Assembly: GCA_943788245.1 (NCBI GenBank) | Contig: CALSPN010000021.1 | Location: 51,616-115,615 of the forward strand | Direction: 5' to 3' | Length of the DNA stretch: 64,000 nt | Origin: an uncultured Verrucomicrobiae bacterium | GTDB taxonomy: Bacteria > Verrucomicrobiota > Verrucomicrobiia > Limisphaerales > AAA164-E04 | Part shown: positions 1 through 10,123 of the stretch, piece by piece | How positions within the stretch are numbered: position 1 is the first letter of the stretch | Layout of the letters: the number at the start of each line of letters is the position of its first letter | Position numbers and translations under genes: made by a program | The notes under the pieces: model-generated | Databases searched by the model: none | The model's input: only the letters and a program-made list of their open reading frames with translations | What the model was told of the DNA's origin: nothing

Positions 1-306
1 TGCCTTGTTCAAGAGGATTTTCGTCGTAATTAACTTATCCAGTATCTGGGCTTCAACTTCATCGTTCAGGTGAGGTGGTATGGGGTTTCCCTGTGAGACT
101 CGGTTCGCTTTCGTTGTGATGATCGCCTTGTCGAGTTCAGAGCGATTGATTTCCAGATCCTTGCCGGTGGCGACGATGTCATTACTGAAAAGATCTGAAA
201 GATTATTGGTTTTGAGCGCGCTTGATTGAGCCTCAAGAGGCTGGTAGCCGTTTAACAGAGTTGAAATCAGGCAATAAAACAATAGATTGGATGCCTTCAG
301 CTTCAT
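1..306 (-). CDS. Exported peptidyl-prolyl isomerase-like protein (SurA/parvulin N-terminus), 3' end outside window
   Basis: The first 102 codons are present and the gene runs off the left edge. The ATG (306-304) overlaps the stop of serA as ATGA, so translation is probably coupled to serA. The first ~27 residues form a signal-peptide-like stretch (Lys-rich start, hydrophobic core, QA cleavage region). The following segment, with the pattern DIVATGKDLEI and then HLNDEVEAQILDKLITTKIL, resembles the N-terminal helical chaperone region of SurA/PpiC-type foldases, which act on outer-membrane proteins in the periplasm. The parvulin domain itself would lie outside the window, so the function is an inference from the N-terminus only. 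Confidence 0.55.
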   Translation of the reverse strand, partial: MKLKASNLLFYCLISTLLNGYQPLEAQSSALKTNNLSDLFSNDIVATGKDLEINRSELDKAIITTKANRVSQGNPIPPHLNDEVEAQILDKLITTKILLNKA

Positions 307-1904
307 GAGAGTTTTATAATGCGAATACTGCTGATATCCTCATCCCTTTGAATTTCATCCAGTATGGTGTTTTCCGGGATGCTGTCCAAGTTCAGGACTG
401 TCAATGCGTGGCCACCTTCGCGGTCTCGGTGCAAGCTCATGTTGGCAATGTTGATTTGGTGTTTTGCCAGAATACCCCCCAAGTGGCCGACAATACCGGG
501 ACGGTCCCTGTTGGTAATCAGACAAAGCACCCCCTTTGGGTCGATTTCAACAGGTTGACTATCCAGGCGAACGATACGTGGTTTCATTTGAGCGCCAAAG
601 AAAGTTCCGCCGGCAGATGATTTTTCTTCGCCTTTAAATGCAGCGACGTGAAGCCACTCGTTAAAATCGGTTTCCTCATTGGATTTGACCAGTTCAACAA
701 CGATACCCAGCGATTTTGCCATGGCTTTGGCATTGATTTGATTGACGTCCGCTCCACCTGCACTGGCCAGAAAACCGGTCAGGATAAATCGCGCAATCGG
801 ATCACTTGGCATTTCCGTGGCTTTACCTCCGAAGGTAATGACCAGTCGATCGTTTTGTTGAGGAGCCAATTGTGAAACAAGCCGGCCAAGTTTTTGTCCC
901 AAAGTTAAGTATGGTTTGACCTTGGCATAAGTCTTTGCATCCAGGCTGGGCATATTCACGGCATTCTGGATGGCTCCTGTCAAAAGATAGGAACTAATGG
1001 ATTCACCGATTTCAATGCCAACGTTTTGTTGAGCCTCCTGCGTGCTTGCTCCCAGGTGAGGTGTCGTAATGATTTCAGGTATTTCCCTGAATGGGTGGTT
1101 CGCGTCCAGGGGTTCCTTGCTGTAAACATCGATCGCGGCCCCCGCAATGATACCGGATTTAACTGCCTCAACCAGGTCCTCCTCCTGCACAATGCCGCCG
1201 CGTGCACAATTGAGAATACGCATCCCTTTTTTCATTTTTGCGAAGGCATCTTCATTGATCATGCCACGAGTCTCATCCGTCATTGGCATGTGGACAGTGA
1301 TGAAATCGGCCTTTGCATAAATCGCGTCTAAGGTGGCAATTTCGACTTGAATGGCTTTCGCTCTGGAAGGGGAAAGGTATGGGTCAAAAGCAAGCACGTG
1401 CATCCCAAATGCCTGAGCTCGCTTTGCGACCTCAGTGCCAATTCGACCCAGTCCAAGAATGGCCAGTGTCTTGTTGTAAAGTTCGGTGCCGGAAAAGGCT
1501 TTACGGTTCCATTCCTTGTTGGACATGGACATGTGAGCCTGAGGTATCTTTCTTGCCAGGGCCATCAACATGGCAAAGGTCAGTTCGGCGGTTGAGATCG
1601 TATTACCGCCAGGCGTGTTCATTACGACAATGCCGCGTTGAGTCGCAGACTCAACATCTACATTATCGACTCCAACACCCGCGCGTCCAACTACTTTCAG
1701 GCAAGGCGAATGCTCGATGACCTTGGCCGTAATTTTGGTCTCTGATCGAACCACGTAGGCGCTGACATCACCCGCCATTGAAATGAGCTCGTCCTCACTG
1801 GGCCGTTTTTCGAGGACAACGACCTCGAGTTCAGATTGCTTTTGGAAATATTCGATTCCCTTTGCTGAGATTGGATCGCAGATCAATACTTTCATCTTTT
1901 TCAA
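303..1904 (-). CDS. serA: D-3-phosphoglycerate dehydrogenase, long form with ACT domain
   Basis: Catalyses NAD-dependent oxidation of 3-phosphoglycerate to 3-phosphohydroxypyruvate, the first step of serine synthesis, in the cytoplasm. The 533 residues match the long (Bacillus/Mycobacterium-type) form: substrate-binding domain, Rossmann NAD site GLGRIG at 151-156, catalytic Arg235 in NCARGG, Glu264 and His283 in TPHLGAS, an intervening ASB-like domain (~315-450), and a C-terminal ACT domain with the DRPGIVGHLG motif (~465) that usually mediates serine feedback. A second ATG three codons downstream is an equally possible start. It overlaps the following parvulin-like gene by ATGA. The frame is intact and the identification is secure. 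Confidence 0.97.
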   Translation of the reverse strand: MKKMKVLICDPISAKGIEYFQKQSELEVVVLEKRPSEDELISMAGDVSAYVVRSETKITAKVIEHSPCLKVVGRAGVGVDNVDVESATQRGIVVMNTPGGNTISTAELTFAMLMALARKIPQAHMSMSNKEWNRKAFSGTELYNKTLAILGLGRIGTEVAKRAQAFGMHVLAFDPYLSPSRAKAIQVEIATLDAIYAKADFITVHMPMTDETRGMINEDAFAKMKKGMRILNCARGGIVQEEDLVEAVKSGIIAGAAIDVYSKEPLDANHPFREIPEIITTPHLGASTQEAQQNVGIEIGESISSYLLTGAIQNAVNMPSLDAKTYAKVKPYLTLGQKLGRLVSQLAPQQNDRLVITFGGKATEMPSDPIARFILTGFLASAGGADVNQINAKAMAKSLGIVVELVKSNEETDFNEWLHVAAFKGEEKSSAGGTFFGAQMKPRIVRLDSQPVEIDPKGVLCLITNRDRPGIVGHLGGILAKHQINIANMSLHRDREGGHALTVLNLDSIPENTILDEIQRDEDISSIRIIKLS

Positions 1905-2183
1905 AGGCCACTCAATCTAGGCAAACCGCCCTGACAGGTCAAACCTGTAAAATACAATTGAATTGGTAAGTTCGTGTTGCCATGGTTTTCTCAGGCTGGC
2001 TAACCTTGCGGCATGGATCGCAGTAAAGATCCCAAAATGGATCAAGCTTCCATTTGCTTTGGGCAGGATGCAATGCTTGCCCACGCTGGTAGCATGCTGT
2101 TGAAAGTGAATTCACAGTCAGGACTCATTTTCGGTTGTTATGAAGAAAACCGGCAGGAAAACCTTTTGATCGCTTAGAAAAAG

Positions 2184-3416
2184 ATGAATCGTACTAACCT
2201 GGATGCCCAATCGAGTACGCCTCCTGCTCCCGAGGTCATTGAGGCAATGCGACCTTACTTATCAGGAAATTTCGCTGCTGCAGCATCCGCTCATTATTCT
2301 GGTAAACAAGTCCGCAAAGCGATTGAAAGAGCTAGAGAGCAGATCGCCGCTGCCATCAGTGCCTCTGATGTGGAGGAAATTATCCTTACAGGGTCTGGGA
2401 CTGAGGCCAATAATCTTGCAATCAAGGGTATCCTTGCCGCTCGAAAACCATTTGGTAATCATGTCATAAGCACCCCTTTAGACCATCCTTCTGTCTGGTT
2501 TTCTATTCAGTCGATGATTTCACAAGGCTTTGAGCATGGAGTTTGGGAAGTGGACGGAGTGGGGCGCCTGCCAGGTATTGAATCTCTTGGAGAAAAACTT
2601 CGACAGGATACAATCCTGGCTTCAGTGCCAGTTTCAACCCCAGAATTAGGAATCGTTCAACCGATTCATCCAATCTCTGAATGGTTAGAAAGAGAGGGCA
2701 TTGCGCTGATGCTGGACGCCACTACTGCTGGCGGTTGGACACCTTTGGATGTCGCCACGTTGAAACCTTCGCTCATGAGCCTTTCGCCTCATCGATTTCA
2801 TGGTCCTAAAGGAGTTGGTGTTCTCTACAAACGGCGAGGTGTTAGCCTTGTGCCATTGATACATGGTGGTAACCAAGAATTCGGTTTGCGCGCTGGAACT
2901 GAAAATGTAGCTAGTATTGTGGGCGCGGGGAAGGCATTTGAGCTGATGTCGGGAATCCTTGATGAACGCATTGAAAACGCATGCAAGCTGCAAACTTTTC
3001 TGCTCAGGGAGATTAAAACGAAAATTCCATCCACGGGTATCATTGGGCCTGCGCCAGGAAAGGATCGCTTGAGCAATCAACTCAACATCGTCTTTGAGGG
3101 TGTCGAAGGCGAAGCACTCATGCTGATGACCAATGTCAGGGGGCTTGATTGCCACACTGGAATCTCATGTGTGAATCGTCACATGGAGAGTAATCGAATA
3201 CCCGAAGCTACGGGATTGCCTGATGACTTGTTTCGAAGCAGTCTTCTGCTGTCATGGCATGAGGAACATACCATGGCAGACCTGCGTGGGGCGGTTGAGA
3301 TCATCGCAGCGTGCGTTGGTAAGTTGCGTGAAATGTCCCCTGTATGGAACAATCTACAGCGTGGTCGCATGCCTTCGCGCTTGAGCTTGCTGCCAGAAAC
3401 CGTGAAGTCTTCTTAG
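2184..3416 (+). CDS. NifS/IscS-like class V aminotransferase with the PLP lysine replaced by arginine
   Basis: Full-length (410 aa) homologue of cysteine desulfurases, which normally move sulfur from cysteine to an enzyme persulfide for Fe-S or thio-modification pathways. The fold landmarks are visible: N-terminal LDAQSSTP, GSGTEANN phosphate-binding loop (~70), the ring-stacking His101, Asp178, His203, RAGTENV (~235) and the mobile-loop Cys329 in TGISC, equivalent to IscS Cys328. However, the Schiff-base lysine position (IscS Lys206 in SGHK) is Arg204 in SPHR, codon CGA at 2793-2795. IscS Gln183 corresponds to Thr181 and the Asn of NNEIG is Pro. CGA is two substitutions from any Lys codon, so a single read error cannot explain it. 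It may be a non-catalytic paralogue or have altered chemistry. It stands alone, with no isc/suf neighbours. Confidence 0.85.
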   Translation: MNRTNLDAQSSTPPAPEVIEAMRPYLSGNFAAAASAHYSGKQVRKAIERAREQIAAAISASDVEEIILTGSGTEANNLAIKGILAARKPFGNHVISTPLDHPSVWFSIQSMISQGFEHGVWEVDGVGRLPGIESLGEKLRQDTILASVPVSTPELGIVQPIHPISEWLEREGIALMLDATTAGGWTPLDVATLKPSLMSLSPHRFHGPKGVGVLYKRRGVSLVPLIHGGNQEFGLRAGTENVASIVGAGKAFELMSGILDERIENACKLQTFLLREIKTKIPSTGIIGPAPGKDRLSNQLNIVFEGVEGEALMLMTNVRGLDCHTGISCVNRHMESNRIPEATGLPDDLFRSSLLLSWHEEHTMADLRGAVEIIAACVGKLREMSPVWNNLQRGRMPSRLSLLPETVKSS

Positions 3417-3505
3417 CGTTCCCTGTCTTGAATGGAAGAGTGTTTGAAGTTGTGGCTTTGATGCCAATGCATTAAATTTCATCCCAGTTGCAGCAACAAA
3501 ATACC

Positions 3506-4696
3506 ATGAAACGTTATTTAACCGACAGCGCTTGCGCATCATTAGCCTTCTTTTGTTCCTTGTTATTTTACTGGCCCCTGTTCGCAGCTGATGACTCGAT
3601 AGATTCGGCACGTATCCTGATGAAGGCAGGGGATAATGCCGCCCAGATTCGTTCAGCAATCAAGAAGGTGCCCTCCGAGTATCGCGAAGGTTTGAGTTTT
3701 CTGCTGAATTACATGCCAGAGCGTGATTTGCAGCAGCTTTCATCCGATTATCTGTTGGGAAATGTTCAATACGCTTACAAAGCATGGGAAGAATCCCCCT
3801 GGAAGGATCAGATTTCCAAAGACTTGTTTTTCAATAATATTCTTCCGTATGTGAGCATTAATGAAAGGCGTGATAATTGGAGACAGTCTTTCTATGAAAA
3901 ATTTAAACCCTTGATTGAAGGGATTGATTCACCGGGACTTGCAGCAGCCACTCTTAACCAGAAAATATTCCCACTCCTGAAAGTAAAATATTCGACCAAG
4001 CGAAAAAAGGCGGACCAGAGTCCTTTCGAATCAATGGAATCTGGCTTAGCCTCTTGCACAGGGCTCTCCATCATGCTCATTGACGCCTGCAGAGCTGTGG
4101 GGATTCCCGCCAGATTTGTGGGGACGCCTTTGTGGTCTGATGGAAGTGGAAATCATTCCTGGGTTGAGGTCTATGATCAGGGCTGGCATTTCACCGGGGC
4201 TGCGGAACCTGCAGGTGATGCCCTGGACAAGGCATGGTTTATAGGACGTGCAGCCAAGGCGCAACGAGACAGTCAGCCTCATGCGATTTATGCGGTTTCA
4301 TTTCGTCACACGCCCCAACCATTTCCCATGGTATGGAAACGAGGTGCTGATTATGTGCACTCGGTGAACGTGACGGATCGTTACACCCAGTTGGGGCAAT
4401 CGTTGCCTCCAGGTCACGTTAACCTGATGTTTCGCATCTTCGATGGCGGATCGGGTGATCGATGTTCTGCTCCTTTGACAATTAAGCAATCAGACGGGGA
4501 TGTTATTTTCCAAGGTAAATCAAAAGACGAACGCTTTGATGCGAACGATCACCTGACGGTTGCAGTTCCAGAGGGAGAAACTTTTCACCTTAGTATCCCC
4601 TCCAAATCAGGGATGCCCCTTACCAGAATCATCAAGGCAGAATCAGGCGGTCAGTTGATTGAACTTGAGTTGCCTTCTGGAAAAGATTCCAGATAA
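3506..4696 (+). CDS. Secreted transglutaminase-like protein
   Basis: About 396 residues from the ATG at 3506; an in-frame TTG at 3488 only adds MQQQNT before the signal peptide. The N-terminus is a signal peptide with a hydrophobic core and cleavage near FAADD, so it is exported. The transglutaminase/cysteine-protease core lies at ~170-235: Cys184 in ASCTGLS, His217 in GNHSWVEV, and a following GWHFTGAAE segment where classical members carry the third catalytic acid. The C-terminal ~100 residues look like a beta-rich carboxypeptidase-regulatory-like domain. It is followed after 10 bases by a secreted esterase gene and probably forms a two-gene unit acting on extracellular protein or peptide-linked material. 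The substrate is not known. Confidence 0.75.
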   Translation: MKRYLTDSACASLAFFCSLLFYWPLFAADDSIDSARILMKAGDNAAQIRSAIKKVPSEYREGLSFLLNYMPERDLQQLSSDYLLGNVQYAYKAWEESPWKDQISKDLFFNNILPYVSINERRDNWRQSFYEKFKPLIEGIDSPGLAAATLNQKIFPLLKVKYSTKRKKADQSPFESMESGLASCTGLSIMLIDACRAVGIPARFVGTPLWSDGSGNHSWVEVYDQGWHFTGAAEPAGDALDKAWFIGRAAKAQRDSQPHAIYAVSFRHTPQPFPMVWKRGADYVHSVNVTDRYTQLGQSLPPGHVNLMFRIFDGGSGDRCSAPLTIKQSDGDVIFQGKSKDERFDANDHLTVAVPEGETFHLSIPSKSGMPLTRIIKAESGGQLIELELPSGKDSR

Positions 4697-4706
4697 CGCG
4701 ATAGTC

Positions 4707-5970
4707 ATGAATATTTATCCTCAACAAGGACGGCTGACGCCTTTTTTCTTTTGCTGCGTGCTTCAGCTTTGCATTGGTTTCAAATCCATTGCTCAATCTC
4801 CTGATATCCTCAGATCAAGAGAGGTAGTGACTGAATTGGCTGCATTGCTTGAATCGACTCATTTGTCCACTGCATTGACTGAGCTATCCTTTGCTTCCAC
4901 GCCTCTCACCAAGTCGGACAGCCTTAGAGCTGGTGAATTGCTGGTAAGATCTTTCAAGGCTCAGTTAAAGATTGAGAGAGCTTCTGAAATGGCAGCTCAA
5001 ACGCTCAAACACGATGGGTTCGAATTGCCCTTTTTTACAAAGATATGCGGCGATAAACCTGAAGGCGGGCGGAGTCTTTATATTTCCATGCATGGTGGAG
5101 GTGGGGCACCTCCCAAAGTCAATGACCGCCAATGGGAGAACCAAAAAAAAACTCTATTTATTGGATGAAGGTGTTTATGTGGCACCTCGAGCACCAACGG
5201 ATACCTGGAATCTCTGGCATCAAGGACATATTGATCCTCTGTTTGAGCGTTTGATTCAAAATATGGTGGTGTTTCACGACGTGAACCCTGATCGGGTTTT
5301 CCTGATGGGCTACTCTGCTGGTGGTGATGGTGTTTATCAATTAGCTCCTCGCATGGCTGACTATTTTGCTGCGGCGGCAATGATGGCTGGGCACCCCAAT
5401 GAAACGGTTCCCGACGGTTTAAGGAATTTGCCTTTCTCTCTTTTCATGGGAGGTAAAGATACTGCCTATAAACGCAATCAAATCGCTTCAGAATGGAAAG
5501 AAAAACTGAGGCAATTACAAATCAAAGATTCCGAAGGATATCCTCACTGGGTAAAGATTTTTCCTGATCACGGTCATTGGATGCAAAAGGAAGACGCTGC
5601 TGCCATTCCGTGGATGCATCAATTTACGCGTAACAAATATCCAGACCGTGTCGTCTGGAAGCAGGATGATGTCTTGCATAACCGTTTCTATTGGTTGCGT
5701 TTGTCAACAGGGGATGCAAAGGCCCGATCTTTGAATATTGTCTCAATGAAAGGCCAGATTATTGAAGTCGAAACCGTAGAAGCTGAAAAGATGACGATCC
5801 TTCTCAATGATATGATGTTGAATCTGGACCAACCTCTATCGGTTGTTGCAAATGGTAAAACGCTTTTCAAAGGGCGTCCTGACCGCACGGTTGCTAACTT
5901 GATCACATCTCTACTGGAACGGGGTGACCCCGGATATTTGTTTAGCAGTAAAATCGATTTGAATTTTTAG
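4707..5970 (+). CDS. Secreted alpha/beta-hydrolase (PHB-depolymerase/esterase-like), frame-broken by an A-run insertion
   Basis: Two overlapping frames make one gene. The first, from ATG 4707, gives a signal-peptide-like start and ends at 5168 just after a run of nine A (about 5144-5152). The second continues with LYLLDEGVYVAPRAP. Deleting one A restores a 420-residue protein. Visible features are the oxyanion-region SMHGGGGAP, VYVAPRAPTDTWNLW, the nucleophile elbow GYSAGGDGVY (Ser203 after repair) and a late DHGHWM histidine. This pattern fits esterases related to polyhydroxybutyrate depolymerase/carboxylesterase families; the true substrate is unknown. It lies 10 bases after the transglutaminase gene. 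The A-run break is most likely a sequencing insertion; programmed slippage is less likely. Confidence 0.75.
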
Positions 5971-6465
5971 ACACGGGTCAATTTTTGATCGAATGCCATG
6001 AATAATTGGCTGAGCACGATTATTTACTGAAGCGTGTATTTGCTGCTGAACTAACAGCTACACCCCGCGCTTCATTCTCAATTTGAATTTCTACCAGATT
6101 CTCGATAAGTCGTTGAGAAGTAAACGTCTACGCGTGATGCGATATGAAAGATGAAACGCGACCTGCCGATACTTATTTTCAATGACAGAAAACTTGTTGA
6201 AGACCGTGTCGATATCTCACCCTCTATTCCAAATCACGCAGTAAAATAATTCACGCATTGATCCGGTAGAGCCCATCTCGACCGAGTCGCGCTGTCCTGA
6301 TAATTTGCGTGCATAAAAGGAGTAGTTTCTTTATCGGCCAGCACAGGCCACAGTGCTGAGTTAGGAAGATTCTTTTTCTCTCATCATGGATCCCAACAAA
6401 GCATGCATGTGCAGAGGGTAAGTTCCCTCAGGTTTAATCTTGCTCATGACACAAATACCGATGAC
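5971..6465. other. Non-coding interval between convergent genes
   Basis: About 495 bases between the esterase and the leucine-rich-repeat gene with no convincing gene on either strand. A 28-codon open frame starting MSKIKPEG on the minus strand around 6448-6362 is too short to support. I see no tRNA or repeat here. Confidence 0.5.
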
Positions 6466-6492
6466 AAAAAAGCGCGGAGTAATCCGCGCTTT
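6466..6492 (-). terminator. Intrinsic terminator of the leucine-rich-repeat gene
   Basis: A perfect 10-bp stem, AAAGCGCGGA (6469-6478) and TCCGCGCTTT (6483-6492), with a 4-base loop. Read on the minus strand it is followed by a T run (complement of the A run at 6466-6471). It lies 29 bases beyond the stop of the leucine-rich-repeat gene on the same strand, so it should end that transcript. Confidence 0.85.
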
Positions 6493-6520
6493 GGTTTAAA
6501 TTTGCTCTGTATACGGAGAA

Positions 6521-7387
6521 TTAATATTGAACTCGAACGCCGTATTCCTTGAGTTTTTCAACCTGACTCTTTCGAATACGGTTGCCCTTGAGATAGGCCT
6601 TCAGGAAAGGTGCAAATCGTTTTTCACCTTCAGAATCGACACGGGTCATGGTGATCAACGGGCTGATGTCCTGCACTTTATTGTATTCAAGAAACAGAAA
6701 ATTCAAGTTGTTCAATCCATCCAGAGGAACCAGGTCGTAGATGTCATTACCATCCAGCGAAAGCGAGCTAAGCCACTTCAAATTATTGATGCCTTCAATG
6801 GATTCAACTTGATTTACGCTGAGGTGAAGAGACGAAAGCTTCGGCAGATCCAGGATAGGGTAAATATATTCAATCCGGTTGTATCCAAGATAAAGAGCCG
6901 ACATGTTTTTCAATCCTGACAGAGGGCTCAGATCATTGACTTTGTTATGAGACATTTCAATATACTGGAGTGCAGGGGTTTTTGCCAGAGCGGATATATT
7001 TGAAATATCATTGTTGGATAGATCCAGTGATTGCAAGCGTTTGAGTCCGGCTAATTGAGAAATATCCGTGATCTGATTACCTGCAAGATCAAGAAGTGCC
7101 AGACTCTTGCAATGCTCAAGTCCTGTCAGGTCGCGGATGTTCTTACCTCTTCCCTTGATCGTTGAGACATCGATCAAATCTTCAATTGTGATTGGCTCAT
7201 CCGTATTTCTTTTTTCATAAACGGAATGGCGTACTACCTCCTCAAGATTCTTGTCCTTGAATGCAGAAACCGCCGGGGTCTTTTCTTCTTTTGCTTCAGC
7301 CTCACTGTCTTGAGCATGAGACCAAGTCATTGGCGCCACGGCAACCAGAAGTGTCATCAACCATGAATTTAAACGTTTGGACGTCAT
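6521..7387 (-). CDS. Exported leucine-rich-repeat protein
   Basis: About 288 residues from the ATG at 7387, chosen because it is followed directly by a signal peptide (Lys/Arg start, LLVAVAP core, SHAQ cleavage site); the open frame extends upstream to 7516. After an acidic linker there are about eight internalin-like repeats of ~22 residues with the pattern LxxLxLxxNxIxDIxxLxxL (for example LALLDLAGNQITDI, LQSLDLSNNDISNI, LSSLSLDGNDIYDL). Such repeats form a curved solenoid for protein or glycan binding. It is probably periplasmic or surface-exposed; the partner is unknown. It is monocistronic, with a clear terminator after the stop. Confidence 0.8.
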   Translation of the reverse strand: MTSKRLNSWLMTLLVAVAPMTWSHAQDSEAEAKEEKTPAVSAFKDKNLEEVVRHSVYEKRNTDEPITIEDLIDVSTIKGRGKNIRDLTGLEHCKSLALLDLAGNQITDISQLAGLKRLQSLDLSNNDISNISALAKTPALQYIEMSHNKVNDLSPLSGLKNMSALYLGYNRIEYIYPILDLPKLSSLHLSVNQVESIEGINNLKWLSSLSLDGNDIYDLVPLDGLNNLNFLFLEYNKVQDISPLITMTRVDSEGEKRFAPFLKAYLKGNRIRKSQVEKLKEYGVRVQY

Positions 7388-7643
7388 ATTTGCTGTATCT
7401 ATATGTTTGGAAACTTCTTGCATTAAAACCGGAAGAGCTGTCGATACGCAATCCAAATCCGTGGAAAAAATATCAAAGAATTTATAAAAACAGTTCCATG
7501 AAGGCTGCCTCTGCATCCCTTTTATATCTCGCTTGGCAAATGGAGTTGGGTTTTTAGAAATGCCCCTCTTTCCAATTAAAATTAATCCTTAACAATCTTC
7601 ATGAAACAAATGTCATCAAAGAAATGGATGGTAGCTTTACACC

Positions 7644-7796
7644 ATGTTGGATGACCAAGATGGAATGTTCATCCCGATGAATCAGCCCAGGGGAAGTTCA
7701 CAGAATAAGCGGCTTTCAGGTCGAGGAGGAAACAAGGCGCCTGATTTTCCATCCAATCCAGTAGTCAAGGAGCCTTTCAACCGAAAGGCCCATTAA
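7644..7796 (+). CDS. Possible 50-residue small protein
   Basis: Open frame of 50 codons (MLDDQDGMFI... ending NRKAH, then TAA) in the otherwise empty 7388-7836 interval. It is hydrophilic, rich in Asn, Pro, Gly and basic residues, with no membrane segment or known motif, and no clear ribosome binding site. I do not recognise it; it may be chance. The rest of the interval holds nothing I can identify. Confidence 0.25.
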   Translation: MLDDQDGMFIPMNQPRGSSQNKRLSGRGGNKAPDFPSNPVVKEPFNRKAH

Positions 7797-7836
7797 ACTC
7801 AGGGGCTATTGATTCTCCCGGCGTGGGGCTCATTTT

Positions 7837-8432
7837 CTATGCAGGAGAAGATACTACCTTTTCTGGTGGATACCAATGGAGTGCCTTGGGTGTTGCTTCG
7901 CAGTAATACACACAAAGTCCGCACCCCACGCAGGCTTCTTCATCGAGGGAAGGAAAATTGTCCTTCATCTTGATAGCCTGAACATCCGATGGGCAATACA
8001 TCACGCAGGTGTCGCAAAAAATACCATCGGTATTGAGGCATGCGTCCTGCTCTAGCCAGACTTTACCTATGGCTTTGACTTTTCCGCTGTCTGGCATGCT
8101 CAAGGCATCTGAAGGGCAGGCATGGATACAATCCATGGTTGAACACCAATGACAGGGGTTCTGGTTTAATTTTAAAACAGGAGTCCCCTCCGCATCACCA
8201 GTTAAAGGGCCCTGTTATTTGAATGATGTCAAAAGGACAAGCGTTCATGCAGGCATGACAGCGCGTGCAGGTTTCGAGAAATAATGATTCATCCTCCAGA
8301 GCGCCCGGTGGCCTGACAAATGTATTCGGCTGTACTCCTTTTTTAAGTTCCTTTGAAGCCTCTCCCCATGCCGTCGCCAAGTCCCTGACTCGAAGGCGAA
8401 ACAGATTACGTCTGGAAAAATTTGTCGCTCAT
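7837..8432 (-). CDS. NapF-like polyferredoxin with four 4Fe-4S motifs, split by two single-base insertions
   Basis: Three frame pieces join into a 197-residue protein if one T is removed from the run at 8416-8420 and one from the short run near 8205-8207. The start ATG (8432-8430) gives MSDKFSRRNLFRLRV, the basic N-terminus usual in NapF-type proteins. Four cysteine clusters follow: CTRCHACMNACP, CHWCSTMDCIHACP, CLNTDGIFC-DTC-MYCP and CVGCGLCVYYCE. NapF-type ferredoxins assist or donate electrons to periplasmic oxidoreductases such as nitrate reductase, but no nap genes are in view, so the partner is unknown. It is divergent from serS. The breaks look like sequencing errors rather than decay. 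Confidence 0.75.
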
Positions 8433-8751
8433 GGTTCCATTGAGACCGGTCACCTTTCATCGATTGACTGGCAACCGACCATAGAGCGCAGTCGTGCTCT
8501 ATGGAAAGCTTCAAAATCTGAGGATGCATTCACAAGGTAACGATTTGTAGGTCACCTAAGCTGGGGTAGGGACAAGTCGATCACGGTCTTGCCTCATTCC
8601 GAGAGCATGCGTGCCATGTCCGGATACGTCCAATGAATGCACTAACAATAGCGTGGAGGATGGCCTTTGTTTTTTAGTTGTGGGTCCGTCCTTTTATTCA
8701 AAGCATGCGATTCTTGCTATACGGATGCGGCTTTGTTTATAAACTACCCTT
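8433..8751. other. Divergent intergenic region, napF-like / serS
   Basis: About 319 bases between divergently transcribed genes; it must contain the promoters of both. No gene, tRNA or strong hairpin recognised. I cannot assign -35/-10 boxes with confidence. Confidence 0.4.
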
Positions 8752-10069
<1,318 letters not shown>

Positions 10070-10123
10070 TTTGTTCCTAGCCCTGTTGCCCATCTTTTTC
10101 AGTTTCACTCACACAATTTCATC

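Noticed and set aside
5142..5155. Programmed frameshift at the nine-A run in the esterase gene
   Set aside because: The run could allow slippage, but the same type of one-base insertion occurs in many genes here without slippery sites, so an artefact is simpler.
6362..6448. 28-codon frame starting MSKIKPEG downstream of the LRR terminator
   Set aside because: Too short, no supporting signal, and directly downstream of a strong terminator on the same strand.
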